DNA of 6,163 nucleotides from Cellvibrionaceae bacterium (GCA_027012915.1 JALUYN010000637.1:1-6163), one strand, 5' to 3'. Positions 1 to 5,863 are shown, counted from the first letter of the stretch. Notes: a model not told the origin generated them from the sequence alone. Program-made: numbers and translations.

Positions 1-638
1 AGCTCTTGATACTGGGCTTGATCGTTGTTGTTTACCAGCATTACCTTCGCGCATTGGATGGCCATCGCGTGGCTGTGGAAACGATCGATAACGCAGGTTG
101 CCAGGTTCAGGCTGGCGCTCATGGAGCCACTGCAGAGCAACTGATCGTCCTCGGTTAGCAGCTCTCGCGCTTTTAGTTTCACCAGCGGGTAGAGATTTTT
201 AAACTGATGTTCCAGCCACCAACTGGTGGTGGCTTCTCGACCGTCGAGCAGACCGGTTTTCGCCAGCGTAAAGGTGCCAGTGCAGTTGGCGGCCAAGCGC
301 GTACCCTGTTGGTACTGCTGTTTGAGCCACTTCAGCAAAGGAGCTTGTTGTTGCAGGCTTTGCTGCAGGGGTTCAATACCGTGGTAGTAAAAACCAGGCA
401 AGTAGATCAAATCATAGTGTTTGTCCGCATCCACTATAGTGCTATCCGCTTTAATGGTTATGCCGCTCGAAGACACAACAGCGTCTCGGCCCTGGCTGAG
501 GGTGTCGCATTGAAAGTACACCGAGGCGCTATTCTGTTGGTTGCGAATGTGGGCATTGGCCACCTGAAGGCTGTCCATCAATCCCGACATACTGGAGAGG
601 TAGAACTCCGGTAGCAGTACGATTCCGATGCGATACAT
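1..638 (-). CDS. GlxA-like AraC-family transcriptional regulator, N-terminal DJ-1/PfpI-like domain (partial)
   Basis: The frame is open from an ATG at 638-636 to the left edge and gives 212 residues. It begins MYRIGIVLLPEF, the usual first beta strand of the DJ-1/PfpI (class I glutamine amidotransferase-like) domain of GlxA-type regulators. The fold is followed through YDLIYLPGF (about 75-83) and the nucleophile-elbow segment AANCTGTFTLAKTGLLDG (about 116-133), with Cys119 at the elbow, then ATTSWW (136-141) and CSGSMSASLNLA near 170. Family members are about 310-340 residues and end in an AraC-type double helix-turn-helix, which here would lie beyond the window. In this family the first domain is thought to sense a ligand rather than act as an enzyme, and the C-terminus binds DNA. 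It is divergent from the nitronate monooxygenase gene, so it may regulate that gene, itself, or both; this is inference. The family call is firm, the ligand unknown. Confidence 0.88.
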   Translation of the reverse strand, partial: MYRIGIVLLPEFYLSSMSGLMDSLQVANAHIRNQQNSASVYFQCDTLSQGRDAVVSSSGITIKADSTIVDADKHYDLIYLPGFYYHGIEPLQQSLQQQAPLLKWLKQQYQQGTRLAANCTGTFTLAKTGLLDGREATTSWWLEHQFKNLYPLVKLKARELLTEDDQLLCSGSMSASLNLATCVIDRFHSHAMAIQCAKVMLVNNNDQAQYQE

Positions 639-665
639 GACTTGGTTTCTCACACAATAGCTATG

Positions 666-693
666 GCTATAGGATAACTAACTGGGCTGTCAA
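666..693 (-). promoter_or_regulatory. Predicted sigma-70 promoter of the GlxA-like regulator
   Basis: Read on the minus strand, a perfect -35 box TTGACA (693-688) is followed after 16 bases by TATAGC (671-666), a 4/6 match to the -10 consensus. Transcription would start near 659, about 20 bases before the ATG at 638. The -10 box overlaps a small inverted repeat, ATAGC-4-GCTAT at 657-670, which could be a repressor contact. No strong Shine-Dalgarno sequence precedes the ATG. The promoter is a prediction from consensus only. Confidence 0.6.
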
Positions 694-700
694 AAGTAGC

Positions 701-729
701 ACTAAATGTGTCAAATTTGACGATTTAGT
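701..729. promoter_or_regulatory. Dyad-symmetric probable operator between divergent genes
   Basis: A 12-base perfect palindrome, GTCAAATTTGAC, lies at 710-721. It is nested inside a second pair of inverted arms, ACTAAAT at 701-707 and ATTTAGT at 723-729, whose centre is offset by half a base. The 7-mer TGTCAAA occurs at 709-715 and again at 688-694, exactly 21 bases (two helical turns) apart, and the second copy covers the regulator's -35 box. Such symmetry just upstream of a divergent regulator is typical of a transcription-factor site. The bound protein is not known; the adjacent GlxA-like regulator is the obvious candidate, although AraC-type proteins more often bind direct repeats. Confidence 0.5.
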
Positions 730-777
730 TCGGGTGTGGGAATTCATACACTGGTTTGCAATTCTTCTATTCGCTTT

Positions 778-781
778 GGAG
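778..781 (+). promoter_or_regulatory. Ribosome binding site fixing the nitronate monooxygenase start
   Basis: GGAG lies six bases before the ATG at 788. An in-frame GTG at 734 would add 18 mostly hydrophobic residues, but it has no Shine-Dalgarno sequence in front and the added segment is not part of the enzyme fold. ATG 788 is therefore preferred. Confidence 0.7.
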
Positions 782-787
782 TTGCAA

Positions 788-1783
788 ATGGCATTACCCG
801 AACTATTCAAAAACCGTTTAAGTGTTCCCGTTGTTGCTGCGCCCATGTTTTTGGCTTCCGGTCCCTCTCTGGTGACCGAATGCTGTAAAGCCGGTGTGGT
901 GGGAACGTTTCCTGCCTTGAATCAACGTTCTACAGAAGGGTTTGAAAGTTGGCTAACCGAGATTGGCGAGGAATTGGCGCGCTACGAGCAGGAAACTGGC
1001 AAGCAACCTGCACCTTTCGGGGTTAACTTGATCGTCCACAAGAGCAATCCTCGATTGCACGATGACTTGGCCGTGTGCGTGAAGCATAAGGTGCCTTTGA
1101 TTATCACTTCGCTGGGCGCGATGCCCGAAGTGGTGGACGCGGTGCACAGTTACGGCGGTATTGTGTTTCACGATGTAGTGAACGCCAAGCACGCCCGCAA
1201 GGCTGCAAGTGTTGGTGTCGACGGGCTGATCGCCGTGGCAAACGGCGCGGGCGGTCACGCGGGAACCTGGAACCCATTTGCCCTGGTTAATGAGATTCGC
1301 CAGTTCTTCGACAAAACCGTGCTGCTGTCGGGTTGTCAGTCTACCGGCAGTGACGTGGCTGCAGCGCAGATGATGGGGGCAGACCTGTCGTATATGGGAA
1401 CGCGCTTTATCGGCACTCAGGAATGCGCCGTGCAGCAGGAATACAAAGATCAGCTCACTGAAACCAGCGCCGCCGATATTGTCTACACGCCGGTGGTTTC
1501 GGGCGTGCCGGCCAGTTTTATCGGCCAGAGTATTACCCGTGCCGGTCTGGATATAAAAACCATGGTCAAGCCCGACCATATCGACTTCGGTGCGGAGCTG
1601 GATGATGCCGCAGATGACACCAAACAGAACACGGCCAAGCCTTGGAAAGATATTTGGTCAGCGGGGCAGGGGGTTGGCAGTATCGACGATGTTCCAAGCA
1701 CTAAGGAACTGATTCAGCGCCTGAAAGAGGAGTACGTCGCTGCCCACACTGCTCAGCAGGGCAGGCGTGAGTTGCTTGGCTAA
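788..1783 (+). CDS. Nitronate monooxygenase-family FMN enzyme (2-nitropropane dioxygenase-like)
   Basis: The predicted protein has 331 residues starting MALPELFKNRL, a normal length for the family. Known members are cytoplasmic FMN-dependent TIM-barrel enzymes that oxidise alkyl nitronates such as propionate 3-nitronate, giving carbonyl products and nitrite or nitrate. Visible family motifs are AAPM near residues 17-20 (first strand), FGVNLI at 77-82, GGIVFHDV at 123-130, GAGGHAG at 153-159, GCQSTG at 182-187 and GADLSYMGTRFIGTQE at 197-212. The last two fit the phosphate-binding loops of FMN. His157 in the AGGH motif matches the position of the conserved catalytic histidine (inferred by motif, not alignment). 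The C-terminus has SAGQGVGSIDD, also typical. The gene stands alone, divergent from the GlxA-like regulator. The family also contains FabK-like enoyl reductases and members of unknown substrate, so the family is sure but the substrate is not. Confidence 0.9.
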   Translation: MALPELFKNRLSVPVVAAPMFLASGPSLVTECCKAGVVGTFPALNQRSTEGFESWLTEIGEELARYEQETGKQPAPFGVNLIVHKSNPRLHDDLAVCVKHKVPLIITSLGAMPEVVDAVHSYGGIVFHDVVNAKHARKAASVGVDGLIAVANGAGGHAGTWNPFALVNEIRQFFDKTVLLSGCQSTGSDVAAAQMMGADLSYMGTRFIGTQECAVQQEYKDQLTETSAADIVYTPVVSGVPASFIGQSITRAGLDIKTMVKPDHIDFGAELDDAADDTKQNTAKPWKDIWSAGQGVGSIDDVPSTKELIQRLKEEYVAAHTAQQGRRELLG

Positions 1784-1857
1784 AAGAGAGTCTATTGCTG
1801 TCAGCTTTTTTTACATGTTGAGTTTGGCGTCGAGCTAATTTGTTGATTTATATGTCA

Positions 1858-1873
1858 TGGATCGATATTTGCC
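1858..1873 (+). promoter_or_regulatory. Predicted sigma-54 (RpoN) promoter of the PEP-CTERM gene
   Basis: TGGATCGATATTTGCC matches the sigma-54 consensus TGGCACG-N4-TTGC at 9 of 11 fixed positions. The invariant GG (1859-1860) and GC (1871-1872) are separated by the required ten bases. Transcription would start near 1883-1884, leaving a leader of roughly 47 bases before the ATG at 1931. Published work on PEP-CTERM/exosortase systems links expression of several such genes to RpoN and the PrsK/PrsR two-component system, so the site fits its downstream gene. No clear activator site was identified upstream. The rest of the 1784-1930 spacer holds no gene. Confidence 0.5.
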
Positions 1874-1930
1874 TAAGTGCTTTGGAATAAACTTATCAAG
1901 TCGAATTTGGTTTCAATTTTAAGGATATCT

Positions 1931-2185
1931 ATGAAGCACTTGTTAGCTCGAACCGGACTCCTGTTCAGTCTTGCCGCTTGTTCTCTGGGAGCTCAAGCCG
2001 GGTTGGTCGCCTATTATGATTTCAACGGTCCTGCGGGTACAGCCAATGACGTAACTGGCAATGGTCACAACGCAACAAGTGTTGTTGGTGTCACCCAGGT
2101 AGCGGGGCGTACCGGAAATCCTGGTGATAGCGCTTATCAGTTCAATGTTGACGTTAACAATGACATCACCAGCTACATCGCGTGA
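1931..2185 (+). CDS. 5' fragment of the LamG PEP-CTERM gene (signal peptide and start of LamG)
   Basis: This 84-residue frame holds the signal peptide and the first part of the LamG domain, then ends at TGA 2183-2185. The signal peptide has Lys2 and Arg7, a hydrophobic core GLLFSLAA and a likely signal peptidase I site AQA/G after residue 23. LAAC at residues 14-17 also fits a lipobox, but Cys17 comes early and the AQA site is typical of PEP-CTERM proteins. On its own the fragment would be an incomplete fold. Confidence 0.6.
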   Translation: MKHLLARTGLLFSLAACSLGAQAGLVAYYDFNGPAGTANDVTGNGHNATSVVGVTQVAGRTGNPGDSAYQFNVDVNNDITSYIA

Positions 2186-2715
2186 ATTTGGATCTGAACC
2201 TGTATCCGCTGTTGACTATGGGGGCTTGGGTTCAAGCATCCGGATCTACGCCGCACGGTAAAGTTATTTCCCACGACAATGGCGGTTACGATCGTGCGTT
2301 GGGTTTGGATGCCAGAGCGCCTGGCGGCTGGTCAGCTTTTACGGGTACCCCCATTATTGCAGGTGGTGGTGCAGTGTCTCCTGAATGGCAGTTTATTGCC
2401 GTGACCTACGAGCAAGGCGGTACCACGTCCTTGTTTGTTGACGGTTTGTTGGTGTCCGATGGTCCTGCGTTGCACGGCACTGGTTTGAATTTCACTCGTA
2501 TTGGTGGCAACCCATCGTTTGGCGAGTGGTTCGACGGACTGATTGATGATGTGTTTTTCTTCGACGAGATTCTCAGCAACGATGAGATTCTGGAGATGTC
2601 CAGCAGTGGTGTGCCGTTTAATCCTCCAGGCCCCGATGGACAGGTTCCTGCGCCTATGACTCTCTTGTTGCTGGCCTTGGGGCTGTTCGGGATTTCATTG
2701 ACTCGAAAGTCTTGA
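2182..2715 (+). CDS. 3' fragment of the LamG PEP-CTERM gene (rest of LamG and sorting signal)
   Basis: This frame gives 177 residues if read from GTG 2182-2184, which overlaps the upstream stop as GTGA, an arrangement that can allow translational reinitiation. No Shine-Dalgarno sequence of its own is evident. It carries most of the LamG domain and the C-terminal VPAP motif (155-158), a hydrophobic helix (about 159-173) and a basic end (Arg175, Lys176). Without the upstream signal peptide it could not be exported, so an independent functional product is unlikely. Confidence 0.55.
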   Translation: MNLDLNLYPLLTMGAWVQASGSTPHGKVISHDNGGYDRALGLDARAPGGWSAFTGTPIIAGGGAVSPEWQFIAVTYEQGGTTSLFVDGLLVSDGPALHGTGLNFTRIGGNPSFGEWFDGLIDDVFFFDEILSNDEILEMSSSGVPFNPPGPDGQVPAPMTLLLLALGLFGISLTRKS

Positions 2716-2781
2716 ACGGCTCGAAAGACCCGCTGAATCAGCAGGATCAAATGCAAGGGGGCTAGTTAAACCGCCCCTAAC

Positions 2782-2809
2782 AAAAAGCCCGCGTGGAGCG
2801 GGCTTTTTT
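2782..2809. terminator. Bidirectional rho-independent terminator
   Basis: The stem GCCCGC (2787-2792) pairs with GCGGGC (2798-2803) around the loop GTGGA. It is flanked by A5 (2782-2786) on the left and T6 (2804-2809) on the right, so it has a U-tract in both directions. It sits between the convergent PEP-CTERM and acyl-CoA synthetase genes and can serve both. Confidence 0.9.
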
Positions 2810-2833
2810 CGTTCTGCCGTGGTGCCTGCAGAG

Positions 2834-4387
2834 TTAGTTTACTTGTCTGTCGCGCCCTTCCCAATAGGGCTTGCGCAGCTCGGACTTGAGCACTTTTCCA
2901 GCGCCTGACAGAGGCAAAGGTTCCTCGCGGAAGGTCACTGACTTCGGCAACTTATAACCCGCAATTCTCTCGCGGCAGTGATCTATTAGTTCATCTTCGG
3001 AAACCTGCTGGCCGGGGTGCAAAATTACGATGGCGTGCACCGCTTCACCCCATTCGTCGTGTGGGATGCCAATCACGGCTACGTCCTGCACGGCTGTGTG
3101 ACTGATGACGGCGTTTTCAACCTCGGTGGTAAAGACGTTTTCACCACCGCTGACCACCATATCTTTGACGCGATCGACAATATAGAGAAAACCGTCGTCA
3201 TCAAGCACGCCGGCGTCGCCAGTGAATACCCAGCCATTTTGCAGTGCTTTGGCGGTTTCCTCGGGCTTGTTCCAATAGCCGAGCATGCAGTGTGGGCCGC
3301 GGGCAGCGATTTCACCGGAGGTGTTCGGCGGGCAGTCATTACCATTGTCGTCAACGATACGCACATCGGTAACGGTCGAAGGGCGACCGGCGGATTTCAG
3401 CCGTTCACCGCCGATGACGTGATCTTCGGCGGACATCAAGGAAATAATCGGTGCCATTTCAGTTTGGCCATAAGCTTGCACCAGTCCGACGTCAGGCCAC
3501 AGCTCCAGACACTGTTTGAGCGTCTCGGCCGGCATGGGTGAGGCACCGTAGATAATATTCTTGAGGGAGGAAACATCCGCCGTGCTGGCGTTGGGATGAT
3601 TCAGCAGCATCTTGATCATGGCCGGTACTAACAGTACGTGGGTGATGCTCTCTTTGCTGAAGGTGTCTAACACCTCGGCGGGATCAAAAGAGTCCAATAC
3701 TACGTGGCTGGCGCAGGCCAGGGTGGCGCCCATGCCGCCTGCAAAATCGGCCATATGAAACATGGGGGCGACATGCAGGTAAGTGTCCTGGCGCCCCATC
3801 TGGAACTCAGGAGTGGCGCCAATGGCGCTGGCCCAGATTGCCTGATGCGATTGCATAACACCTTTGGGAAAGCCCGTGGTGCCGCCGGTGTAAAAGATAC
3901 CGGCCATATCAGAGCCGCCGCGAGTCGACGGGGCTATTGCACTGTTATCGCTGATCAAATCCTCGTATGACTGTGCCCAGTTGGGGCACTCTTTGTCGCC
4001 CATATAGACAGCGGCGATCAAGCCTTTGCTCTTGTTCAGCAATTCAGAGGCCTGTTCGGCGAAGTTGTCATCAAACAGAAGAATGCGCGAGCCGGAGTCA
4101 TCGATGGCGTATTGGTTCTCCGGTAATGCCCAGCGGGTATTCAGTGGTACAACACAGTAGCCCGCCCAGGGAACCGCAAAAAAGCTCTCGTAGTAGCGGT
4201 CGCTGTTCAAACTGAGGACCGCAACACGATCACCCTCGTCCAGATCAAAAGTCTGTAAGGCGCCAGCCAGTCGAGCCATACGCTCGGACAGTTGTTGCCA
4301 GTTGTGCTGGCGTTGGCGAAAGCGCGTGGCAATGCCGGTGGGGTTCAGGCGAGCGGCGCGCTCAATTAAGGACGGGAGTGAAATCAT
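2834..4387 (-). CDS. Acyl-CoA synthetase (AMP-forming, ANL superfamily)
   Basis: The predicted protein has 517 residues, a full-length member of the adenylate-forming (ANL) superfamily, and is cytoplasmic or membrane-associated. The family activates a carboxylic acid with ATP to an acyl-adenylate and then transfers it to CoA. Core motifs are all present: the phosphate-binding loop YTGGTTGFPKG (166-176), the PMFHMADF region with His211, YGQTE (306-310), FTGD (388-391), the hinge region DRVKDMVVSGGENVF (405-419), and the C-terminal SGAGKV with Lys498 as the likely adenylation lysine. The ATG at 4387 is preceded only by a purine-rich AGAGCAGAG stretch. Length and motifs fit medium- or long-chain fatty-acid-CoA ligases, but related enzymes use aromatic, cyclic or short-chain acids, so the substrate is open. 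It is transcribed alone, with a palindrome 28 bases upstream of the start, which suggests its own local control. Confidence 0.93.
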   Translation of the reverse strand: MISLPSLIERAARLNPTGIATRFRQRQHNWQQLSERMARLAGALQTFDLDEGDRVAVLSLNSDRYYESFFAVPWAGYCVVPLNTRWALPENQYAIDDSGSRILLFDDNFAEQASELLNKSKGLIAAVYMGDKECPNWAQSYEDLISDNSAIAPSTRGGSDMAGIFYTGGTTGFPKGVMQSHQAIWASAIGATPEFQMGRQDTYLHVAPMFHMADFAGGMGATLACASHVVLDSFDPAEVLDTFSKESITHVLLVPAMIKMLLNHPNASTADVSSLKNIIYGASPMPAETLKQCLELWPDVGLVQAYGQTEMAPIISLMSAEDHVIGGERLKSAGRPSTVTDVRIVDDNGNDCPPNTSGEIAARGPHCMLGYWNKPEETAKALQNGWVFTGDAGVLDDDGFLYIVDRVKDMVVSGGENVFTTEVENAVISHTAVQDVAVIGIPHDEWGEAVHAIVILHPGQQVSEDELIDHCRERIAGYKLPKSVTFREEPLPLSGAGKVLKSELRKPYWEGRDRQVN

Positions 4388-4414
4388 GGTCTCTGCTCTT
4401 GTTAATTATTATTG

Positions 4415-4434
4415 CTGTTTTATAGCTAAAACAG
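4415..4434. promoter_or_regulatory. Perfect inverted repeat upstream of the acyl-CoA synthetase, probable operator
   Basis: CTGTTTTA (4415-4422) and TAAAACAG (4427-4434) are perfect inverted 8-base arms around the spacer TAGC. The element lies 28 bases upstream of the synthetase ATG. On the minus strand it contains TATAAA (4424-4419), a 5/6 match to a -10 box, with only a poor -35 (TTATTC) 16 bases further upstream. A regulator bound here would block transcription. Size and symmetry suit a TetR- or GntR-type repressor of fatty-acid genes, but no known motif is matched with confidence. Confidence 0.45.
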
Positions 4435-4749
4435 ACGCTTGAATAAAGTCCTTGGACGCCAACTTCTGTGCTTTGTTGGTCATCTATTAGAGGCACGATA
4501 CCGTTGTTCGCATAAGTTCATCGGGTGACTTCTGAGAATTTCAATCTGTCTCGATCAGACTTACTTTTATATCTGGAGTTTTGTGCAGGAGATCAATGTT
4601 GCCAGCGATTATGAATGGGGCGAGTTAGGCCCGCAGATTTCACTTTCAGTGAGCGCATGTGTGCAGTTCTCGGTCGGTTGTTGGCAGAGGTTCATACCGT
4701 TTCGCACTGGATTTCTTGTAGAGAGCCATGATGAGTGACGCATATTCAG
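4435..4749. other. Non-coding stretch between synthetase and diguanylate cyclase
   Basis: I see no gene homologue, tRNA or convincing small RNA here. The only candidate coding frame is a 51-codon plus-strand frame from GTG 4583 to TGA 4738, with GGAG four bases upstream. Its product (starting with QEINVASDYEWGELG after the initiator) resembles nothing I recognise and has no visible domain or membrane segment. The spacing of the two flanking palindromes suggests that regulatory DNA of both divergent genes sits at the edges and that the middle is filler or a gene remnant. Confidence 0.4.
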
Positions 4750-4777
4750 TTGACGGTGTGATGATGGGCAGTTTATT
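4750..4777 (+). promoter_or_regulatory. Possible sigma-70 promoter of the diguanylate cyclase
   Basis: TTGACG (4750-4755) is a 5/6 match to a -35 box, followed after 16 bases by TTTATT (4772-4777), a 4/6 match to a -10 box. Predicted initiation near 4784 would fall inside the 17-base palindrome at 4780-4796. Consensus-based only. Confidence 0.35.
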
Positions 4778-4779
4778 TC

Positions 4780-4796
4780 CCCTATAGACTATAGGG
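4780..4796. promoter_or_regulatory. Perfect 17-base palindrome upstream of the diguanylate cyclase
   Basis: CCCTATAG (4780-4787) and CTATAGGG (4789-4796) are exact inverted arms around a single central A (4788). The element ends 60 bases before the ATG at 4857 and lies just past the proposed -10 box, at or near the transcription start. That is a classic position for a repressor operator. With a one-base centre it is unlikely to act as an RNA hairpin with the full stem. The binding protein is unknown. Confidence 0.45.
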
Positions 4797-4856
4797 TTGT
4801 TGATATATGTGCCCGCAGGCGTAGACTGGACGCAGGGATATGCGAGGTAAGGCAGT

Positions 4857-5822
4857 ATGCAGAGGTTTGATGAAAACAGCTGGGTGATCGACGCCGAGTT
4901 GTTCGAAGAACGGTTGGTCAAGTGGCAGAACACGGTCAATATTATGGCCGACATTTTTCAGGCTCCAGGTGGTTTTATCGTTCAGTATACGGACAAGGGC
5001 TATCAGATAGTGGTGGCCAATGAATCCGAACTTAACCCCTACCCAGCCGGTGATACTCCGATTCCTCCAGAAACCAATATTTTCTGCAAGAAGGTCGTTG
5101 CCGAAGGGCGGGCGATTTACGTCAACAACGCTACAGAGCTCGACGAGTGGGACGACAACCCCGAAGTTTCGGATGATGGTTTTAATTCCTATCTCGGCTT
5201 GCCCTTGTACTGGCCCGACGGCAATCCCTTCGGCACCATCTGTGTGATGGATTACAAAACCACCGATTACCAGGAAACCTATCTGGCTTTGATGGAGCAG
5301 TTTCGCGATCTGGTGGGTCAGGATCTGGAGCTGCTCGATCAGTATCTTCAGGTTCAGGAATTGTCCATCAAGGATCACTTGACCGGTTGTTACAACCGCC
5401 GTGGCTTTTATGAGATAGGAGAAAACTGTATCAATCTGGCCAGGCGCCAGCAGCAGGGCATCGGATTACTATACTTCGATATGGATGGTTTGAAGAAGAT
5501 CAATGATGAGCACGGCCATGATGCCGGCGATGAAGCCATTGCCGCTTTTGGGACTATTTTGGAGCGCTCAGTGCGGGATGTGGATGTGGCGGCGCGCTTG
5601 GGAGGAGATGAGTTCGCAGTTATGGCACTGATGAACGATGCTGGGGATATCGGACGGTTGCTGGATCGTGTCGACCACGAGCTGGATAAGTTGCAGCTCA
5701 TGTTCCCTGTGTCCGCCAGCAGCGGCTACAAGTTTTACGATGCCAACAACATCAAGCCTCTGGAAAAAATGCTTCACGATACGGATATCCTGATGTATCA
5801 AAATAAAAACGGCGACAGTTGA
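4857..5822 (+). CDS. GAF-domain diguanylate cyclase (GGDEF)
   Basis: The predicted soluble protein has 321 residues. A GAF sensor domain occupies about 20-155, with NIFCKKVV (74-81), SYLGLPLYWPDG (111-122) and FGTICVMD (125-132). A helical linker (about 140-172) leads into a GGDEF domain beginning DHLTGCYNRRGF (173-184). Catalytic features are intact: FDMDGLKKIND (207-217) with the metal-binding Asp208 and base-contacting Asn216, and GGDEF at 249-253. The RxxD inhibitory site RDVD (240-243) lies exactly five residues before GGDEF, so product inhibition is expected. Such enzymes make cyclic di-GMP from two GTP, promoting sessile behaviour. There is no signal peptide or membrane segment, so it should sense a cytoplasmic cue; the GAF ligand is unknown. 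The ATG at 4857 has AAGG four bases and GAGG nine bases upstream. No EAL domain follows. Confidence 0.94.
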   Translation: MQRFDENSWVIDAELFEERLVKWQNTVNIMADIFQAPGGFIVQYTDKGYQIVVANESELNPYPAGDTPIPPETNIFCKKVVAEGRAIYVNNATELDEWDDNPEVSDDGFNSYLGLPLYWPDGNPFGTICVMDYKTTDYQETYLALMEQFRDLVGQDLELLDQYLQVQELSIKDHLTGCYNRRGFYEIGENCINLARRQQQGIGLLYFDMDGLKKINDEHGHDAGDEAIAAFGTILERSVRDVDVAARLGGDEFAVMALMNDAGDIGRLLDRVDHELDKLQLMFPVSASSGYKFYDANNIKPLEKMLHDTDILMYQNKNGDS

Positions 5823-5835
5823 CTGTCGCCGTTTT
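5806..5835. terminator. Terminator hairpin overlapping the 3' end of the diguanylate cyclase gene
   Basis: AAAACGGCGACAGT (5806-5819) and ACTGTCGCCGTTTT (5822-5835) are perfect inverted 14-base arms; in RNA the loop would be TTGA. The cyclase stop codon TGA (5820-5822) lies in the loop, and the last codons form the left arm. The plus strand has only four trailing T residues. Read on the minus strand the stem is followed by a T-rich run (TTTTTATTTTG), so it also suits the convergent reductase gene. Confidence 0.8.
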
Positions 5836-5863
5836 CAAGCGTGTCTAGTGTGGATTGGCGCTA

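Larger units (their letters stand above)
1931..2715 (+). pseudogene. LamG-domain PEP-CTERM exported protein, interrupted by a single-base frameshift
   Basis: Two overlapping frames together encode one recognisable protein of about 261 residues. In order it has a Sec signal peptide (residues 1-23, likely cut after AQA), a laminin-G/concanavalin-like domain (about 24-230) and a C-terminal PEP-CTERM sorting signal. LamG hallmarks are VAYYDFNG and DVTGNGHNAT at the start, MGAWVQA, WQFIAVTYEQ, SLFVDGLLV and FDGLIDDVFFFDEILS. The tail has VPAP, a hydrophobic stretch and a terminal RKS, matching the motif-helix-basic layout recognised by exosortase. The first frame stops at TGA 2183-2185, and homology resumes one base back at 2182. 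The ancestral sequence was probably gcg-gtg-aat with one G lost. The ATG at 1931 has AAGGA five bases upstream. As written, no intact exported and sorted product is made unless the frame is restored. Sequencing error, true mutation, or reinitiation cannot be separated here. Confidence 0.75.

Noticed and set aside
734..787. N-terminal hydrophobic extension of the nitronate monooxygenase from GTG 734
   Set aside because: There is no ribosome binding site before the GTG, whereas ATG 788 has GGAG at good spacing and gives the normal family N-terminus.
1784..1830. Rho-independent terminator after the nitronate monooxygenase
   Set aside because: There is a run of T residues at 1806-1812, but only a three- or four-base stem (GCT/AGC) precedes it, so a stable hairpin is not supported.
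1970..1984. Lipoprotein signal (LAAC lipobox at residues 14-17 of the PEP-CTERM protein)
   Set aside because: The cysteine comes early after a short hydrophobic core, and a good signal peptidase I site AQA/G follows at residue 23, as is usual for PEP-CTERM proteins.
2164..2185. Programmed -1 ribosomal frameshift in the LamG gene
   Set aside because: The only interval where both frames are open has no slippery heptamer, and no clear downstream stimulatory hairpin was seen. A simple base loss is more economical.
2732..2742. Hairpin GCTGA-A-TCAGC after the PEP-CTERM gene
   Set aside because: The one-base loop and short arms make it implausible as an RNA structure, and a strong terminator follows at 2782-2809.
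3017..3541. Long plus-strand open frame inside the acyl-CoA synthetase
   Set aside because: It is antisense to a motif-rich, full-length ANL enzyme and shows no domain of its own.
4415..4434. LexA (SOS) box reading of the CTG...CAG palindrome
   Set aside because: The gammaproteobacterial LexA box has CTG and CAG separated by 10 bases; here the separation is 14, and the flanking gene has no link to DNA repair.
4583..4738. 51-codon small gene in the large gap
   Set aside because: It has a GTG start with GGAG nearby, but no recognisable homology, domain or membrane segment, and a longer antisense frame overlaps it. Too weak to call as a gene.
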